Source: Anastrepha obliqua
Taxonomy: Eukaryota > Arthropoda > Insecta > Diptera > Tephritidae
DNA length: 64,000 nucleotides
Reading direction: 5' to 3'
NCBI RefSeq assembly: GCF_027943255.1
Contig: NC_072897.1
Location: 36,926,044-36,990,043 of the forward strand
Shown here one piece after another: positions 8,591 to 19,771 of the stretch; positions within the stretch are counted from its first letter, which is position 1; each line of letters opens with the position of its first letter. The translations under genes and the position numbers were made by a program. The notes beneath the pieces were generated by a model that made no database searches, was not told the origin of the DNA, and saw only the letters and a program-made list of their open reading frames with translations.

Positions 8591-10475
8591 AACGCTGTAC
8601 CCGTTGCCACTGCTCCGAATTACAACCAAACTTTACGAAACCCATTTTCAATACTTACTTAACAATGTGCATAAGTTTGGTTTAATTCGGTGCAAAGACA
8701 CGGCGGGTCCACGTTTTGACATATATTTCGAGACCCTAGTCATCAATAGGTATGAAAATTACCCCGTATTAAAGCACTTATCAACAGCTTTCATTTGATA
8801 CCTATATTGTACATACACAACCAAAGGTTACCCGGGTCCACGTTTTGACCTATATCTCGAGACCCCAGTCACGTAGCGGCATGACAGCTTCAATTTGATA
8901 TCCATATTGTACAAACACATTCTAGGCTCCACGTTTTGGTCTCTATCTCGAGATCCTAGTCACGGAGCGGCATGAAAATTACTCTGAACTAAAGCATTCA
9001 CCAACAGCTTCCATTTGATACCCATATTGTACATACACGTCCGAAGGTTACCCGGGTGCACGTTTTGACCTATATCTCGAGACCCTCGTCATCAATAGGT
9101 ATGAAAATTACCCCGTATTGAAGCACTTATCAACAGCTTCCATTTGATACCCATATTGTACATACACGTCCGAAGGTTACCCGGGTCCACGTTTTGACCT
9201 ATATCTCGAGACCCTAGTCATCAATAGGTATGAAAATTACACCGTATTAAAGCACTTATCAACAGCTTTCATTTGATATCCATATTGTACAAACACATTC
9301 TAGGGTCCACGTTTTGGTCTCTATCTCGAGACCCTAGTCACGGAGCGGATGGAAATACTCTGAACTAAAGCATTCACCAACAGCTTCCATTTGATACCCA
9401 TATTGTACATACACATCCGAAGGTTACCCGGGTCCACGTTTTGACCTATATCTCGAGACCCTATCTACCAATAGGTATCCAAACTATACGAAAACCATCT
9501 TCAATGCCTCCTTAACAATGTGTGTAAGTTTGGTTTAATTCGGTGCAAAAACACGGCGGGTCCACGTTTTGGCATATATTTCCAGACCCTAGTATCAATA
9601 GGTATGAAAATTACCCCGTACTAAAGCACTTATCAACAGCTTCCATTTGATACCGATATTGTACATACACGTCCGAAGGTTACCCGGGTCCACGTTTTGA
9701 CCTATATCTCGAGACCCTAGTCATCAATAGGTATGAAAATTACCCCGTATTAAAGCACTTATCAACAGCTTTCATTTGATATCCGTATTGTACAAACACA
9801 TTCTAGGGTCCACGTTTTGGTCTCTATCTCGAGACCCTAGTCACGGAGCGGATGGAAATACTCTGAACTAAAGCATTCATCAACAGCTTCCATTTGATAC
9901 CCATATTGTACATACACATCCAAAGGTTACCCGGGTCCACGTTTTGACCTATATCTCGAGACCCCAGTCACGGAGCGGCATGAAAAATACTCTGTACTAA
10001 AGCATTCACCAACAGCTTCCATTTGATACCCATATTGTACATACACATTCTAGGGTCCACGTTTTGGTCTCTATCTCGAGACCCTAGTCACGGAGCGGCA
10101 TGAAAAATACTCTGTACTAAAGCATTCACCAACAGCTTCCATTTGATACCCATATTGTACATACACATTCTAGGGTCCACGTTTTGGTCTCTATCTCGAG
10201 ACCCTAGTCACGGAGCGGCACGAAAAGTACTCTGAACTAAAGCATTCACCAACAGCTTCCATTTGATACCCATATTGTACATACACATCCGAAGGTTACC
10301 CGGGTCCACGTTTTGACCTATATCTCGAGCCCTATCCACCAATAGGTATCCAAACTATACGGAAACCATCTTCAATACCTTCTTAACTATGTGTGTAAGT
10401 TTGGTTTAATTCGGTGCAGACACGGCCGGTTAGCGAACACACACAAAAAGTTGACTTTATTTTATATATAAGATT
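8590..10475. repeat. Satellite-like tandem array, about 14 units of two interleaved types (about 120 and 129 bp)
   Basis: The phrase GTCCACGTTTTG and close variants recurs with starts near 8707, 8836, 8927, 9056, 9185, 9305, 9432, 9560, 9688, 9808, 9935, 10055, 10175 and 10304. Spacings are about 120 or 127-130 bp, with one deleted unit. Two unit types can be told apart: type A with GAAGGTTACCCGGGTCCACG then TTTTGACCTATATCTCGAG, and type B with CATTCTAGGGTCCACG then TTTTGGTCTCTATCTCGAG. Both share CAACAGCTTCCATTTGATAC and CATATTGTACATACAC. A different linker (AAGTTTGGTTTAATTCGGTG) occurs three times, near 8670, 9530 and 10395, dividing the array into blocks. The array ends in a GCGAACACACACAAAAAG tail. 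It is non-coding. Confidence 0.9.
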
Positions 10476-10692
10476 TTTTTCAGTTTGTGTCCGAAAAATC
10501 CAAATATCTTACGGAACCCTATTTTTTTCCAAAATAAAATGTAATCCATGTTACTCTTGGATAATGTAGTTTTCGAATGGTGAAAGAATTTTTAAAATCG
10601 GTCCAGTAGTTTTTGAGCCTATTCGTTACAAACAAACAAACAAGCAAACAAACAAACAAACAAAGTTTTCCTCTTTATAATATTAGTATAGA
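10476..10692 (+). repeat. Retroposon-like 3' tail with AAACAAAC microsatellite
   Basis: The segment contains AATCGGTCCAGTAGTTTTTG, a run of (CAAA)n at about 10630-10667, and ends CTTTATAATATTAGTATAGA followed by T. The phrase ATAATATTAGTATAGAT is a common terminus of dispersed insect repeats, which I recall as RTE-like or SINE-like tails. That assignment is from memory and moderate. No coding sequence accompanies it. It sits directly after the satellite array, so the two may be parts of one composite repeat. Confidence 0.5.
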
Positions 10693-11104
10693 TTATTTAT
10701 TGTTATTTGTTTAAATAATTTCATTTTATTATATATTATATTTATATATATTTTTATTTAACAGTTAACAGTTTTATATAATTAAACAAAGTTAAAATTA
10801 TATAAATTTACTGAAACTGCTTGCTGCTGCTCACCACCGTTTTTCGTTTCTTAGTTTTTTTGACTGGTCACGATCAGTGCGAAGAAGAAAGTCCCGTTGT
10901 CCTTTTGGCAGAGAACGTAAATTTATAGAGAAGGCTTAGGAACGAATGAGCAGGTTAAATGTCAAATGCTAACAAAACCCGGCTAAGAAATTTTTATTAT
11001 TGTATTTCACCACGGCCTTGGAAAAGTTAACATTAGGGAGTTAACATAGCGGAGCGAAGTCAACAGAACTAAATATAGCGTTTGCATTGAAGTGTAAAGT
11101 GCCA
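10693..11104. other. AT-rich intergenic stretch, nothing recognised
   Basis: The first 110 bases are almost pure A/T with TATATTTATATATA runs. The remainder (10810-11104) has mixed composition with no open frame and no motif I recognise. Confidence 0.5.
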
Positions 11105-12285
11105 TGATTTTTTTTATTATTTTAATTAAGCTTATACAATGTTAATAACTATTGTATAAACTGGGGTTGTCATGCAGCACTAGCATCAGAGGCTATCAGC
11201 TGTCCGGGGAGTATGAACGGTTTTAAGACCTTCGGAGTAGGTCGGCTTCTTTTAGGAATCCATACATTGAGCTTATGTTTTTTTTTCAGATGGGTTCATA
11301 AGAAGTGCGGATTGGTCGGTTCCAACGAAATTTACTGTCTTTTGGCATCGAGTCCTGGGCAGAAAGCAATTAGATGGAGAACGCTTGTTGGGGCATTGCA
11401 GAAGGGACATTGGTTGGTCCGGCCCCTTTCTAAGAGATGAGCATGTGTGAGTATGGTGTGTGCGATTCGGAGCCGTATAAAAGGTGTGAGGATGTGTGTT
11501 GGTATGGATGAAGGGTAGTGAGGTTTGGTCCGGGTTGGGTTGATTCTGGAGTAATGATGGTTGTAATCTATCCAGTCGAGAGCCAGCTTGGTGTGTCTGT
11601 TTTGGTTGACTTGGCGATATATGTCGCTCTTGATGAATAGGCTGGATGTTACTGTCGGGATGAAAGTCGTGTCTTTGGCCATTTTGTCTGCGTAGGTATT
11701 ACCGTCGATGCCGGCGTGGCTTGGATGAGATTGTCTCTAATGCAGCTGATGATGTTATTGGTGTTATTGCATTGATTGATGGCGTGAAAGCAGGATTGGT
11801 TATTGGTACAAATTATGTATTTTGCTGTATTTTTAGTCGCGTGTTGGATAGCGTGCAATATTGCAGTAGCTTCCGCTGTAAAGATGGAGCAGTAGGGGAA
11901 AAGTAGGCCGTATCAAATTGGTTCATTTTTTTTGTGGTAAGTTTTTAGTGATAAGTTATTTTCTTTGGCGAATATGGAGCGTTTATAGAAAGACGATTGT
12001 AATTTTGGAATACGGTTACGAGAGGTAGCTGAGTAGAAAGCATTGCGAAGCGTCAAGTTGGTGCCGAGAGTGAGCTTAGGGGAAAATTCGCAGATACTGT
12101 CCTCCATGTTTTTTTTCAAGAACGGTAGCCCAGATTCCGCTAAAATGTTTTTAATGGGTGACGTGGAAATGCCCGAAGCGCTCTGCGAATAGCAGTGTGA
12201 TATGATGCCGCAAGCATTTTAAGATTATTTTTTGCATGATGACCGTAGATTTCAAGAGCGTAGTTGATCACAAGTTGATTCAAGT
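11105..12285 (-). mobile_element. I-clade non-LTR element, 3' part (RT thumb, RNase H, zinc tail)
   Basis: On the minus strand the sequence continues an I-type ORF2. The RT thumb has VINYALEIYGHHAKNNLKML (about 12285-12200), then FLKKNMEDSICEF (about 12130). RNase H has HAIQHATKNTAKYIICTNNQ (about 11855), with CTN in the usual C/YTDS position. The Cys/His tail reads GRTNQCPFCN and LHLIAFCPGLDAKR (about 11410-11335). The closing peptide is NISSMYGFLKEADLL near 11260. An AT-rich tail with AATAATAAAAAAAA near 11115-11130 suits the A-rich or TAA-type 3' end of I elements. Frames are broken repeatedly. It is collinear with parts at 16431-17575 and 21371-23100. Confidence 0.75.
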
Positions 12286-12337
12286 AGCACTAAAGCGACG
12301 TTTTGATACCATTATGAGACCTCCAAGAGGACGATAT

Positions 12338-13703
12338 CTACAGCCAACCAGAGCTGTTGATATAATGGAGAAGATTGATTGGATTTAGGTTGGCGCACTG
12401 TCCCAGGCTGTCGAAGAAAAGAGCGTCCAGTGACCTTAGTCTTCTAGCTGCCAAACCCGGACATTTACAAAGAATATGCTCAACGGTCTCCTTCTCTGAA
12501 AGGTCCCCACAGCTTCTGCAATGGGGGTTAAATGGCAACCCTAGCTTTTCCGCGTGTGGGCCGAACGTCCAGTGACCGGTAAACATAGCTACGAGTTTGG
12601 AAATTGAATGGCGAGGTGTCCAAAGAACTTTCTGAGTTTTTCGTATATCGTATTGGGACCAAAGGGTTTTTCGAAATAGCACATGAAAAAATGGAGCTCT
12701 ATCTTTTCTGCGCTTTCCTCAGAAATAATTTGTGCAGTTCCCCTTTAACAAGTGTTAAGTGGATGCCGATGACCGGGTAGGAGGTCTGTGAGGCCAGTCC
12801 AGTCCCCTTCCTGGCAAGCTCATCAGAAATGTCATTACCCTCTATGTTCCTATGTCCTGGAACCCAGATCAGAGAAATGTTACCTGCACACCTAAGAGAT
12901 TTGATCTTCTCTTTACAGGAGTTTACTAATTTTGATCTGCACCATGGCGTCGTCAGAGCCTTAATCGCGGGTTCTCTATCGGAGAAAATGTTAATATCTC
13001 CCTCGCTCCCGAGTTCCTTAAGAATTTTGCATGCCTGCAAGATCGCAAAGACTTCTGCTTGAAAAACATTGGCAGTATTCGGCAGTTTAAAGGAGATAGA
13101 TAAATTGGCTGATTTAGAGAAAACCCCTGCTCCGACTCCCAATTCCATCTTGGAACCGTCAGTTATACCGCACGCTTCGGTGCAGAATTTCCCCTCGATC
13201 CAATCCTGCCTATTTGGAAAGATTGCTCTAGCACGACCCTCAAACTCCAGTTTGCGGATAGAGAGATCTGTTCGAAGTTCAAAGAAATACGGAGTTAACT
13301 GCCCAAAAATGCTTTCATGTCTCTTGAGAGATTGTCTCCAGAGATCAATCTCCTTTAACCTGATTGCACTTTGAGCTGCGATAGAAATGATGGAAAAGTC
13401 GATGGGAAGTAAGTACAAAAGGACATTCAGGGCAGCACTGGGGCAAGTTTTACATGCTTCGGTGATGCCAATGCATGCAGTCCTTTGCATCCTGCCCAGT
13501 GTTGTGATATTATAGCCTTTCCGAAGAGCTTCCCACCAAACCAGGCATCCGTACGTTAAAATTGGCAAAACTACTTCGTTGTACATCCACAGCATGACCT
13601 GTGGCTTGAGTCCCCATTTTTGACCGAACATAGCTTTGCAGAAGTAGAAGGCTATATTGGCCTCATTGTGTAGCTTCCAATGGAGTTTGGAGTCAAGTGT
13701 CAC
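12338..13703 (-). pseudogene. RT thumb, RNase H and zinc-knuckle tail of the LOA-group element
   Basis: A long open minus-strand frame (334 residues, 13703-12699) covers the RT thumb (VLPILTYGCLVWWEALRKGY; LGRMQRTACIGITEACKTCP) and RNase H (ITDGSKMELGVGAGVF with the first Asp; FQAEVFAILQACKIL with the Glu; INIFSDREPAIKAL with the second Asp; WVPGHRNIEGNDISDELARK with the last block). A frame change near 12700 leads to the tail, RSCGDLSEKETVEHILCKCP, and stop. All four RNase H acidic positions look intact. This is the best preserved coding stretch of the element. Confidence 0.85.
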
Positions 13704-15026
13704 TCCAAGATACTTAACTTCCGATGAGAGCGGGAGAACGTGGTTGTTTAATTTGGGAAGTCGAAAGGCCGGAGGTTAATATTTTCTGATAAATAGACCC
13801 AGCTCCGTTTTGTCAGCGACTGAGTACAGCCAAAATCTCAGCCATGACTGAAAGAAACGGTCCCGATACCATCAGGACCAAATCATCGGCGTATGCCCAC
13901 CCTTATTTAGCATTATCAGAGCTTCATCTATTACAACTAGCCAAAGTAGGGGTGAAAGGTCACCTCCCTGCGACATCCCCCTGTGAGCGAATCTAGTGAC
14001 TTTAGCCCCGCTTGCGACCGCATTAATTTCCCTACAACCAAGCAGGGACGAGATGCAGAGACAGATAGGTTTTCCACCTCTAGTCTATCTAACGCAGTGA
14101 TAATTGACTCCGCCCTGATGTTAATAAAAGCACCTTCTATATCTATGAAGGCCGCCAAAGTGAATTGTTTGCCTTCCAGAGATTTTTCCCCAGTCCTTAC
14201 GACCTCGTGTAAGGCTGATTCCGTGGATTTCCCTTTCAGGTAAGCGTGTTGCGCTGGAGATAATTTGGACTCGATGTGCTCTCGGATATGATAATCAATC
14301 AATCTTTCAAACACTTTTATAATAAATGAGGTAAAACTTATAGGCCTAAAGTCCTTGGCCGAGTCGTGACCCCTTCTCCCTGCCTTGTAGTTTTCTTGCA
14401 CGACAGGAACCACCGAGGTACTTGTTTTCTGAAGCATCACAGGCAAGATACCGTCAGAACCGGGAGATTTAAAAAGAGAAAAACTATTTATTGCCCATGT
14501 GATTCTGTCAACTGACAGAATAGATTCCATTGAGTAGCCCTACCTGTCGATTCATGTCGACAATGTCACGTGGGGTACTTGAATTTTCCGGAAAGTGATT
14601 ATTCACCAGGATAGTCAAAGATTCTTCTGCAGATTAAGGCCACTCCCCGTTCTCTCTTTTTACAAGAGTTCTGCAGGAGTGGTCTCTCGAAAGGATCTTG
14701 CTCAGCCTGGCAGAATCCTTCACGGATTCAATGGACTCGCAGTACTCCTTCCAGGAGTTGCGTTTCGCATACTTAATGGCTGTTTTGTATTCATTAAAAA
14801 TTACTCGGTAATTTTTAAAGTTTTTAGTTTGGTAGTATACGTTAAAAGCCCTCCTAACCTTCTTTTTCAAGTCGGTCAACGTCTTGCTCCACCAAGGAGG
14901 AAGGTCTTTCTTGCTAAAAGATAATGGACAAGCCACTTTGAAGGCCGCCTGATAGGATCGCTGCAAGTGTTCCACCTGTTTGTCCAGTTGATCAGTGAAT
15001 GAGTAGGATAAAGTTCGTCTGTTCAA
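13704..15026 (-). pseudogene. LOA-group reverse transcriptase, broken; YADD box still readable
   Basis: The minus-strand frames carry the N-terminal linker (DLPPWWSKTLTDLKKKVRRA), the fingers block FKSPGSDGILPVMLQK, the palm block DFRPISFTSFIIKVFERLID then HAYLKGKSTESALHEVV and AAFIDIEGAF, and a broken RG-P-GG-LSP-LW region near 13960. In a shifted frame the bases at 13882-13893 encode YADD (the catalytic aspartates), followed by LVLMVSGPF. The thumb resumes PLSSEVKYLGVTLDSKLHWK near 13700. Frameshifts and a stop near 14530 prevent a continuous product. It lies between the endonuclease and RNase H of the same element. Confidence 0.75.
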
Positions 15027-15068
15027 TTTATTATTGAAAACCCTATTGAACAGAAACCAGTCAGTTCT

Positions 15069-15524
15069 TTAAGGGTTCCTGTGGGGAGATATGGTTTCCC
15101 GTGCGAAATTGATTTCAAAAAAGATCAACCTGTGATCCGAAAAGGAATTTCTCTGAGAAACCTTCCCATTATCAACCCTAATGGCAGGCGCGTTAGTCGA
15201 GAGAGTGATATCAAGAACCTGCTCCAAATAGTAGCAGCGGGCACTAGATGCTTCTACACGGATTACTGTCACGTCTGGTGAGCTGAAATGAGAAGTCAGA
15301 AAGGCATTAATAGCATTCCTAACGAGGATGCAAGCCCTTGGCTTACCTTGCGACTGGACATAAAAAAGATCATAGTGTCTGCTCTGGAGGCCCATGATCT
15401 TAGACTGCCGAACCCAGGCTTCTTGGCTTAGGCAGATATCTATGTCTTCCTCCCTGAGGATGACACAGAGGTTATCGGTGGCTAAACTAGAGTGGCGAAG
15501 GTTAATTTGAGCTACCCTTAACAT
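15069..15524 (-). pseudogene. APE-type endonuclease domain, LOA group (internally deleted)
   Basis: The frame starts MLRVAQINLRHSSLATDNLC, matching the QINL-hs--A motif that opens apurinic-like endonucleases of R1/LOA/Jockey elements. It continues DICLSQEAWVR (variant of the QEPW catalytic Glu block) and closes with NSFSDHRLIFFEINF, the conserved SDH motif. The middle (DxN block and product loop) is missing: LEQVLDITLSTNAP joins two distant parts. The enzyme would nick the target DNA to prime reverse transcription. The deletion makes it inactive. Confidence 0.7.
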
Positions 15525-15531
15525 TTCTCTG

Positions 15532-16258
15532 TTAAAAGATGGTCACATGAGTCTGTTTTATGACTGACTCCGAGGATTTCAAGGAGCTCTTGGCTTCGGG
15601 TACCGCGTCCGTCGCAGACGGCCGAAGCTCGCCGAGCTGATTTGCTACTTCCCCTATTCCGTCCAGTTCGCCATCCGGAGCCCCAGACGCGGGGAAGATC
15701 TTAAGTTTGGCTGTCCTGAGGCCAAAACGCAGTTTGTGCTTCCTTTTTTCGAGTACCTTCAGGGACTCTTCAGAAATTAGCAGCAGTACCGTCGAGCTGT
15801 TTTTCTGAGGTTCCTCCAACGTGATCATAGACCAGTTGTCCATGGGGACCTCAATCAAGGTTTGAGGCCTTGGAGGATCTTCGGACCCTCCAGACTGACC
15901 TTCGATAGCTAAATGCGGGCTCTGGGTCTTTTTGGATCTCCGAAGCTGGGATGAGCTTAAGTGAGAGCCCCTCCCAGGCATTGCTGACTACAGCAACGCA
16001 CTTCTCCAGAAAACCCCTGGAGAACTCATCGGTACACTTTATCACCCTACAGCCACGGCAGATGTCTCCCGAGTCAAAAAGAGGTGCTTGTCCTCGGTCT
16101 GCCATGAGGTATTCGACGATCATTTCTGACTGCCGTTCCTCAATGGCACCCCAATTGGCCAGCACCTCCCTACCACTATGGAATTTCGCGTCTACGAGGG
16201 CCACTTGAAGGTGATCCCTGGCCACCTCGCTATAAGCAACCCTCGCTGGCGCAACCAC
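15532..16258 (-). pseudogene. LOA-group ORF1 (Gag-like protein), frameshifted
   Basis: Two overlapping minus-strand frames make one product broken by a frameshift near 15900. The upstream part (MVAPARVAYSEVARDHLQVA onward) contains GDICRGCRVIKCTDEFSRGF and AWEGLSLKLIPASEI, a domain found in ORF1 of many insect LOA/R1-group elements (I recall it as DUF4780) and thought to bind nucleic acid. The downstream part contains ASGAPDGELDG and ends KQTHVTIF. The same domain occurs in the elements at 17.6-21.4 and 54.2-59.4 kb. It likely packages element RNA. No CCHC knuckle was seen. The coding capacity is broken but well preserved. Confidence 0.65.
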
Positions 16259-16430
16259 CGCTGGCTAAGGAAGGAAATGGTCCGCCGCGGTAGAGCCGTC
16301 ATACCGCGGTTAAGCACTTGATACAACCGACCTTGCCTGGGCATCGGAGGGGACGGTTAACGACTGGTTATTTAAGTACTACCAGTCATGCAGCTCTCGG
16401 TACGGGTACCTCAAAACCTTAGCTTAAAGT

Positions 16431-17575
16431 GCATCTCTGAGGTACTGACAATGGTATTTAAATGAGTACTTGCTGTCTAATACAATCCCAAGAAACTTGA
16501 GAGTATGTGAGCATGGAATATTTGTATTGTTGAATGTGAGTAGTGGGAAACTACAATTATGTTTTTTACAAATATGTAGTAACTTGGAAATGGAAGCGCC
16601 GGAAGAAGAGGACCATGAAGATAAACTGGAGAGAGTTTTCTCGAAAGTAGAAATTGTCGAGTGAAGGTCAAAAAGGATAATGTCATCAGCATATGTTTGA
16701 TGCCGGATATTGGGGAAGTTAGACAGGATAGAGCATTTTCCATCAAAAACTATGGTGAAGAGAATGACCGATAGGGGTGAGCCCCGAGGAGTGCCGTTAT
16801 CAACCTTTCATTTGATGAGTTGCCTTAGCATGACCTGTATACCAATACGATCGAAGGCATTTTCAAAGTCAAGTGAAAGTAACGAAACATGCTTTATGTT
16901 GGATAAGGCGTCAGATATGAATTTGTCTAGATGTAAGAGTGCATCGATAGTGCTTTGGCCCTTTTTGAAGGTTACCTGATTTGGATGGATTAGATTGTTG
17001 GAATGAATATTCCAGGAGAGCCTAGTAGCAACGATTTTTTCCATAAATTTTCCCAGGCAAGGTATTAGAGAGATGGGGCGGTAGCTAGCGATTTCGCAAG
17101 CAGCCATTCCTTTGTTTTCCAAAGTTGGGAGAAGATGCCAGTACGGAAGATATTGTTGTAATGGACGATGAGGCGGGAGAAGGGAGGTGTAGGATATTTT
17201 GTAATGGGGTAGGATATTTTGTCTATACCAGGAATTTTACTTTGACTGAGGATAGAGCCACTTTTAATTGGAGTAAGGAGAGCTCAGAGTCAAGCCGTTT
17301 GGCTGAAGTAGATAACTGATGAGTGGGAGAGTAAGTATAGGATAGTAAGGATAGTTTGTTAGCAGAAAATTCTGAGGTGAAATTGGTATGAGAGGAGGAG
17401 TTACTGAAATTTTGGCGAATTCTAGGGCTATGTCTTGAGGATGTAGTAGATTGTCTCTAAGGGTATTTAATGACGAAATGGGTGAAAAAGAGGGCAAACC
17501 AGATAGCCTTTTTATATTAGCCCAATTTTTTTCGGTTCTGTATAGATCTGCCTCTTCATCGCTTTTCCACAACAA
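16431..17575 (-). mobile_element. I-clade non-LTR element, middle part (reverse transcriptase)
   Basis: The minus strand encodes NWANIKRLSGLPSFSPISSL (linker into RT, 17540 downward), then after a frame change GKIPGIDKISYP, MAACEIASYRPISLIPCLGK, FMEKIVATRL, VTFKKGQSTIDALLHLDKF and LLSLDFENAFDRIG. A further frame has QTYADDIIL, with TAC-GCT-GAT-GAC-type catalytic codons at 16682-16693, and FLGIVLDSKYSFKYHC near 16450. These are I-element RT blocks. Frameshifts separate them but the YADD box is intact. The segment is flanked by two LOA-group insertions and is collinear with I-clade sequence on either side. Confidence 0.8.
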
Positions 17576-17869
17576 AGTTCATGGCTTCTTGAACTGCATA
17601 CATCTCCGCTTGAAACACAGATGAAGGCATTCCAAGAGCAAAGTGCAGTTTTGTACCGCTGGATTCCACGTAGACCCCAGAGCCGGAGCCATGCTCTGTC
17701 CAGAAACCATCCGTAAAAATGCGAAAACAGTGTTTGCTGGGCTCATTTTCTGAGTTTGACAACAACTGAGCCGCTGGTAGCACTACACTGTATCTCTTTT
17801 CAAGTACGACTCTTGATGGCATGGAGTCAAGGGGCATGGAGAGAATCGTTGGATCGACATCCATGCTTT
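17576..17869 (-). pseudogene. RNase H N-terminal half, cut by the I-clade junction
   Basis: The minus-strand frame contains HCFRIFTDGFWTEHGSGSGV (first catalytic Asp in FTDG) and GMPSSVFQAEMYAVQEAMNF (the Glu in QAEMYAV). The frame ends within 15 bases of where the I-clade reading (NWANIKRL) begins, so the second Asp and the His/Asp block are missing. This marks the 3' boundary of the element as preserved. Confidence 0.75.
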
Positions 17870-19756
17870 CTCAGTGTCCCAATGCCGGACAGGGGCCGTA
17901 CCGGTTCCCATTGTGTTTCAGCCTGCGGATGGCCTTCAAGGCCTCTCCTTGGATGAAAGCATCTAGTGGTGGTAAACCAATCAGAGCATCTAATTTCGGG
18001 CCTGAAGTAGTCGGAAATGCTCCGGTGCAACAAATGTTACAGTGCGTTGTAGTCTCGATAAGGTCCTCCTGACTCCCACTAGAGAGAGTCTACTAATCCA
18101 GACCACTGATACATAGGTGATAATAGGTCTTATTATAGCCGTGTAGATCCATAGGATCTTGCTAGGAGAAATACCCACGTTTTCCCAAAGACACCTTTGC
18201 ACTGCCAGAAAGCTGTCAGTGCTTTGGATGTCTTTATTTCAACGTGTGATTTCCATAGGAGCTTACTATCGAGGATTACTCCAAGATATTTAATTTCCTT
18301 GGATAGCTGGATTGTGACTCCTTTTAGCTTTGGCAGAACGAGTCCATCAAGCTTCCTCTTTCTGGTAAAGAGGACAATACCAGTCTTGGCGGTATTTGCC
18401 GATAGCCCATTCGCACAGCACCAAGTGTCAATCCGATCCAGAGTTTTCTGCACTTTCCTGCTGATGTTCATAAGGGCCTGTTACCAAACAAGCAACATCG
18501 TCCGCATATGCTTGTGCGTAGACTCCCAATCGTTTAAGGTGGTGAGTAGAGGATCGATTACCATGCACCAGAGTAATGGAAACAGCACACCGCCTTGGGG
18601 GCAGCCTCTATTAACCCCAGATGACACCAGCAAATCATCCTGTGGACGCACTGAAACGATTCTTTGGGCCAACATCGAACGAATCCAATTTACTACCACC
18701 CGGTCTATGCCGTGCCTACTAGCAGAGTTACACTTACTATCAAAAGTGGCATTATCAAACGCCCCCTCTATGTCTAAGATGCCCATAGTGTAGTCCCTCC
18801 TGTCGATGGCCAGCTCTACCCTAGCAACAAGGTTTTGCAGTGCCGACTCGCAGGATTTTCCACTCTGATAGGCATGCTGAAATAGAGACAGAGGGTGAGC
18901 CTTCAGCGACTTCTGACGTATGTGCAATTCCACCAGTTATTCGAGACTTTTCAGCATGAAAGAGGTCATGCTGATGGGTCTAAAGCTTTTGGGGCTGGTG
19001 TAGTCGTCTTTTCCAACCTTTGGGATGAAAGCGACCCTCACCATCCTCCAAGAGCGTGGTATGTAAGCAAGTGCCAGGCATGCCGAGAAGATTTTCTTCA
19101 GGGCTGCTGTCACGGACTCTGCACCTTCCTTCAGCATGGCGAGATATATGCCATCTGGTCCGGGCGACTTGTAGCCGCCAAAAGATTTGATGGCAAATCG
19201 AATCAACGAACCAGTAATGCCGAGAAGGTGTAACAGCTCTAACAACTGCCTCTATCAATAAGGGCTGTTGCCGGCTGACGCTTATCTGATTACCAGGAAA
19301 GTGAGATTCCATCAGCCAGCTGAGTGTCTCACTTTTCCGCTCCGTGAAGGAGCCATCAGATTTCCTAAGTGACCCCAGCTTTACAGTTGGGTCTCTTTTC
19401 AGGATCTTAACCAATTTCGCCGTGTCACTCAGAGATTCAATACCGCTGCAGAATTCCTTATAGGAGGCTCTTTTCGATTCCGGATTAAGTCTCTTGTAGT
19501 TCTTCTGAACATCACGGTATCGCTCCCAGTCCTTAGCAAGGTTAGTCTTGAGGGCCCGGTTTAGAAGTTTTCTCGACTCACGCCTCAACATCTGGAGCTC
19601 TCGTTTCCACGAAGGAACGGGGGTCCGGTTAGGGAAAGGTCGAATTGGACAGGCTGACTCAAAACAATCAGTTAGGGCAGCGTTGAGTTTTTCAACAGCC
19701 GCCTCAATGGCCTGTTCTTTTCGAAGTCTTGGTGGCGTAACGTCAAGATCCCGCAA
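17870..19756 (-). pseudogene. LOA-group reverse transcriptase, frameshifted, YADD present
   Basis: Blocks in order on the minus strand: linker TPVPSWKRELQMLRRESRKL (about 19620), LVKILKRDPTVKLGSLRKSD, FGGYKSPGPDGIYLAMLKEG (about 19180), RVAFIPKVGKDDYTSPKSFR then PISMTSFMLKSLE (about 18960), HAYQSGKSCESALQNLVARV and MGILDIEGAFDNATF (about 18760), GCPQGGVLFPLLWCMVIDPL (about 18590). A YADD box sits in a shifted frame at 18497-18508. Then KLKGVTIQLSKEIKYLGVIL and the thumb YVSVVWISRLSLVG (about 18100). At least three frameshifts break it, but most blocks are readable. Confidence 0.8.
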
Positions 19757-19771
19757 CGCTTCCCTTAACTT

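Larger units (their letters stand above)
12286..16430 (-). mobile_element. LOA-group non-LTR retrotransposon (ORF1, EN, RT, RNase H), near full length but defective
   Basis: Read on the minus strand from about 16430, it contains ORF1 (16258-15532), an endonuclease (15524-15069), an RT region (15026 to about 13720), RNase H (about 13250-12750) and a Cys/His tail ending YINSSGWL with stop near 12338. The 3' end TTTAGTGCTACTTGA at about 12285-12300 is shared with the copy at 321-1145. Upstream, a leader of about 170 bp precedes ORF1. It splits an I-clade element whose RT ends at about 16430 and resumes at about 12285, so it inserted there, apparently with loss of a short target segment. Frameshifts occur in EN, RT and RNase H. 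RNase H plus a LOA/R1-type RT supports the LOA-group call. The exact clade needs phylogeny. Confidence 0.8.

Noticed and set aside
8590..10475. CRISPR-like array because of regular spacing
   Set aside because: Whole units repeat, not short repeats with unique spacers. The genome is eukaryotic and there are no cas genes.
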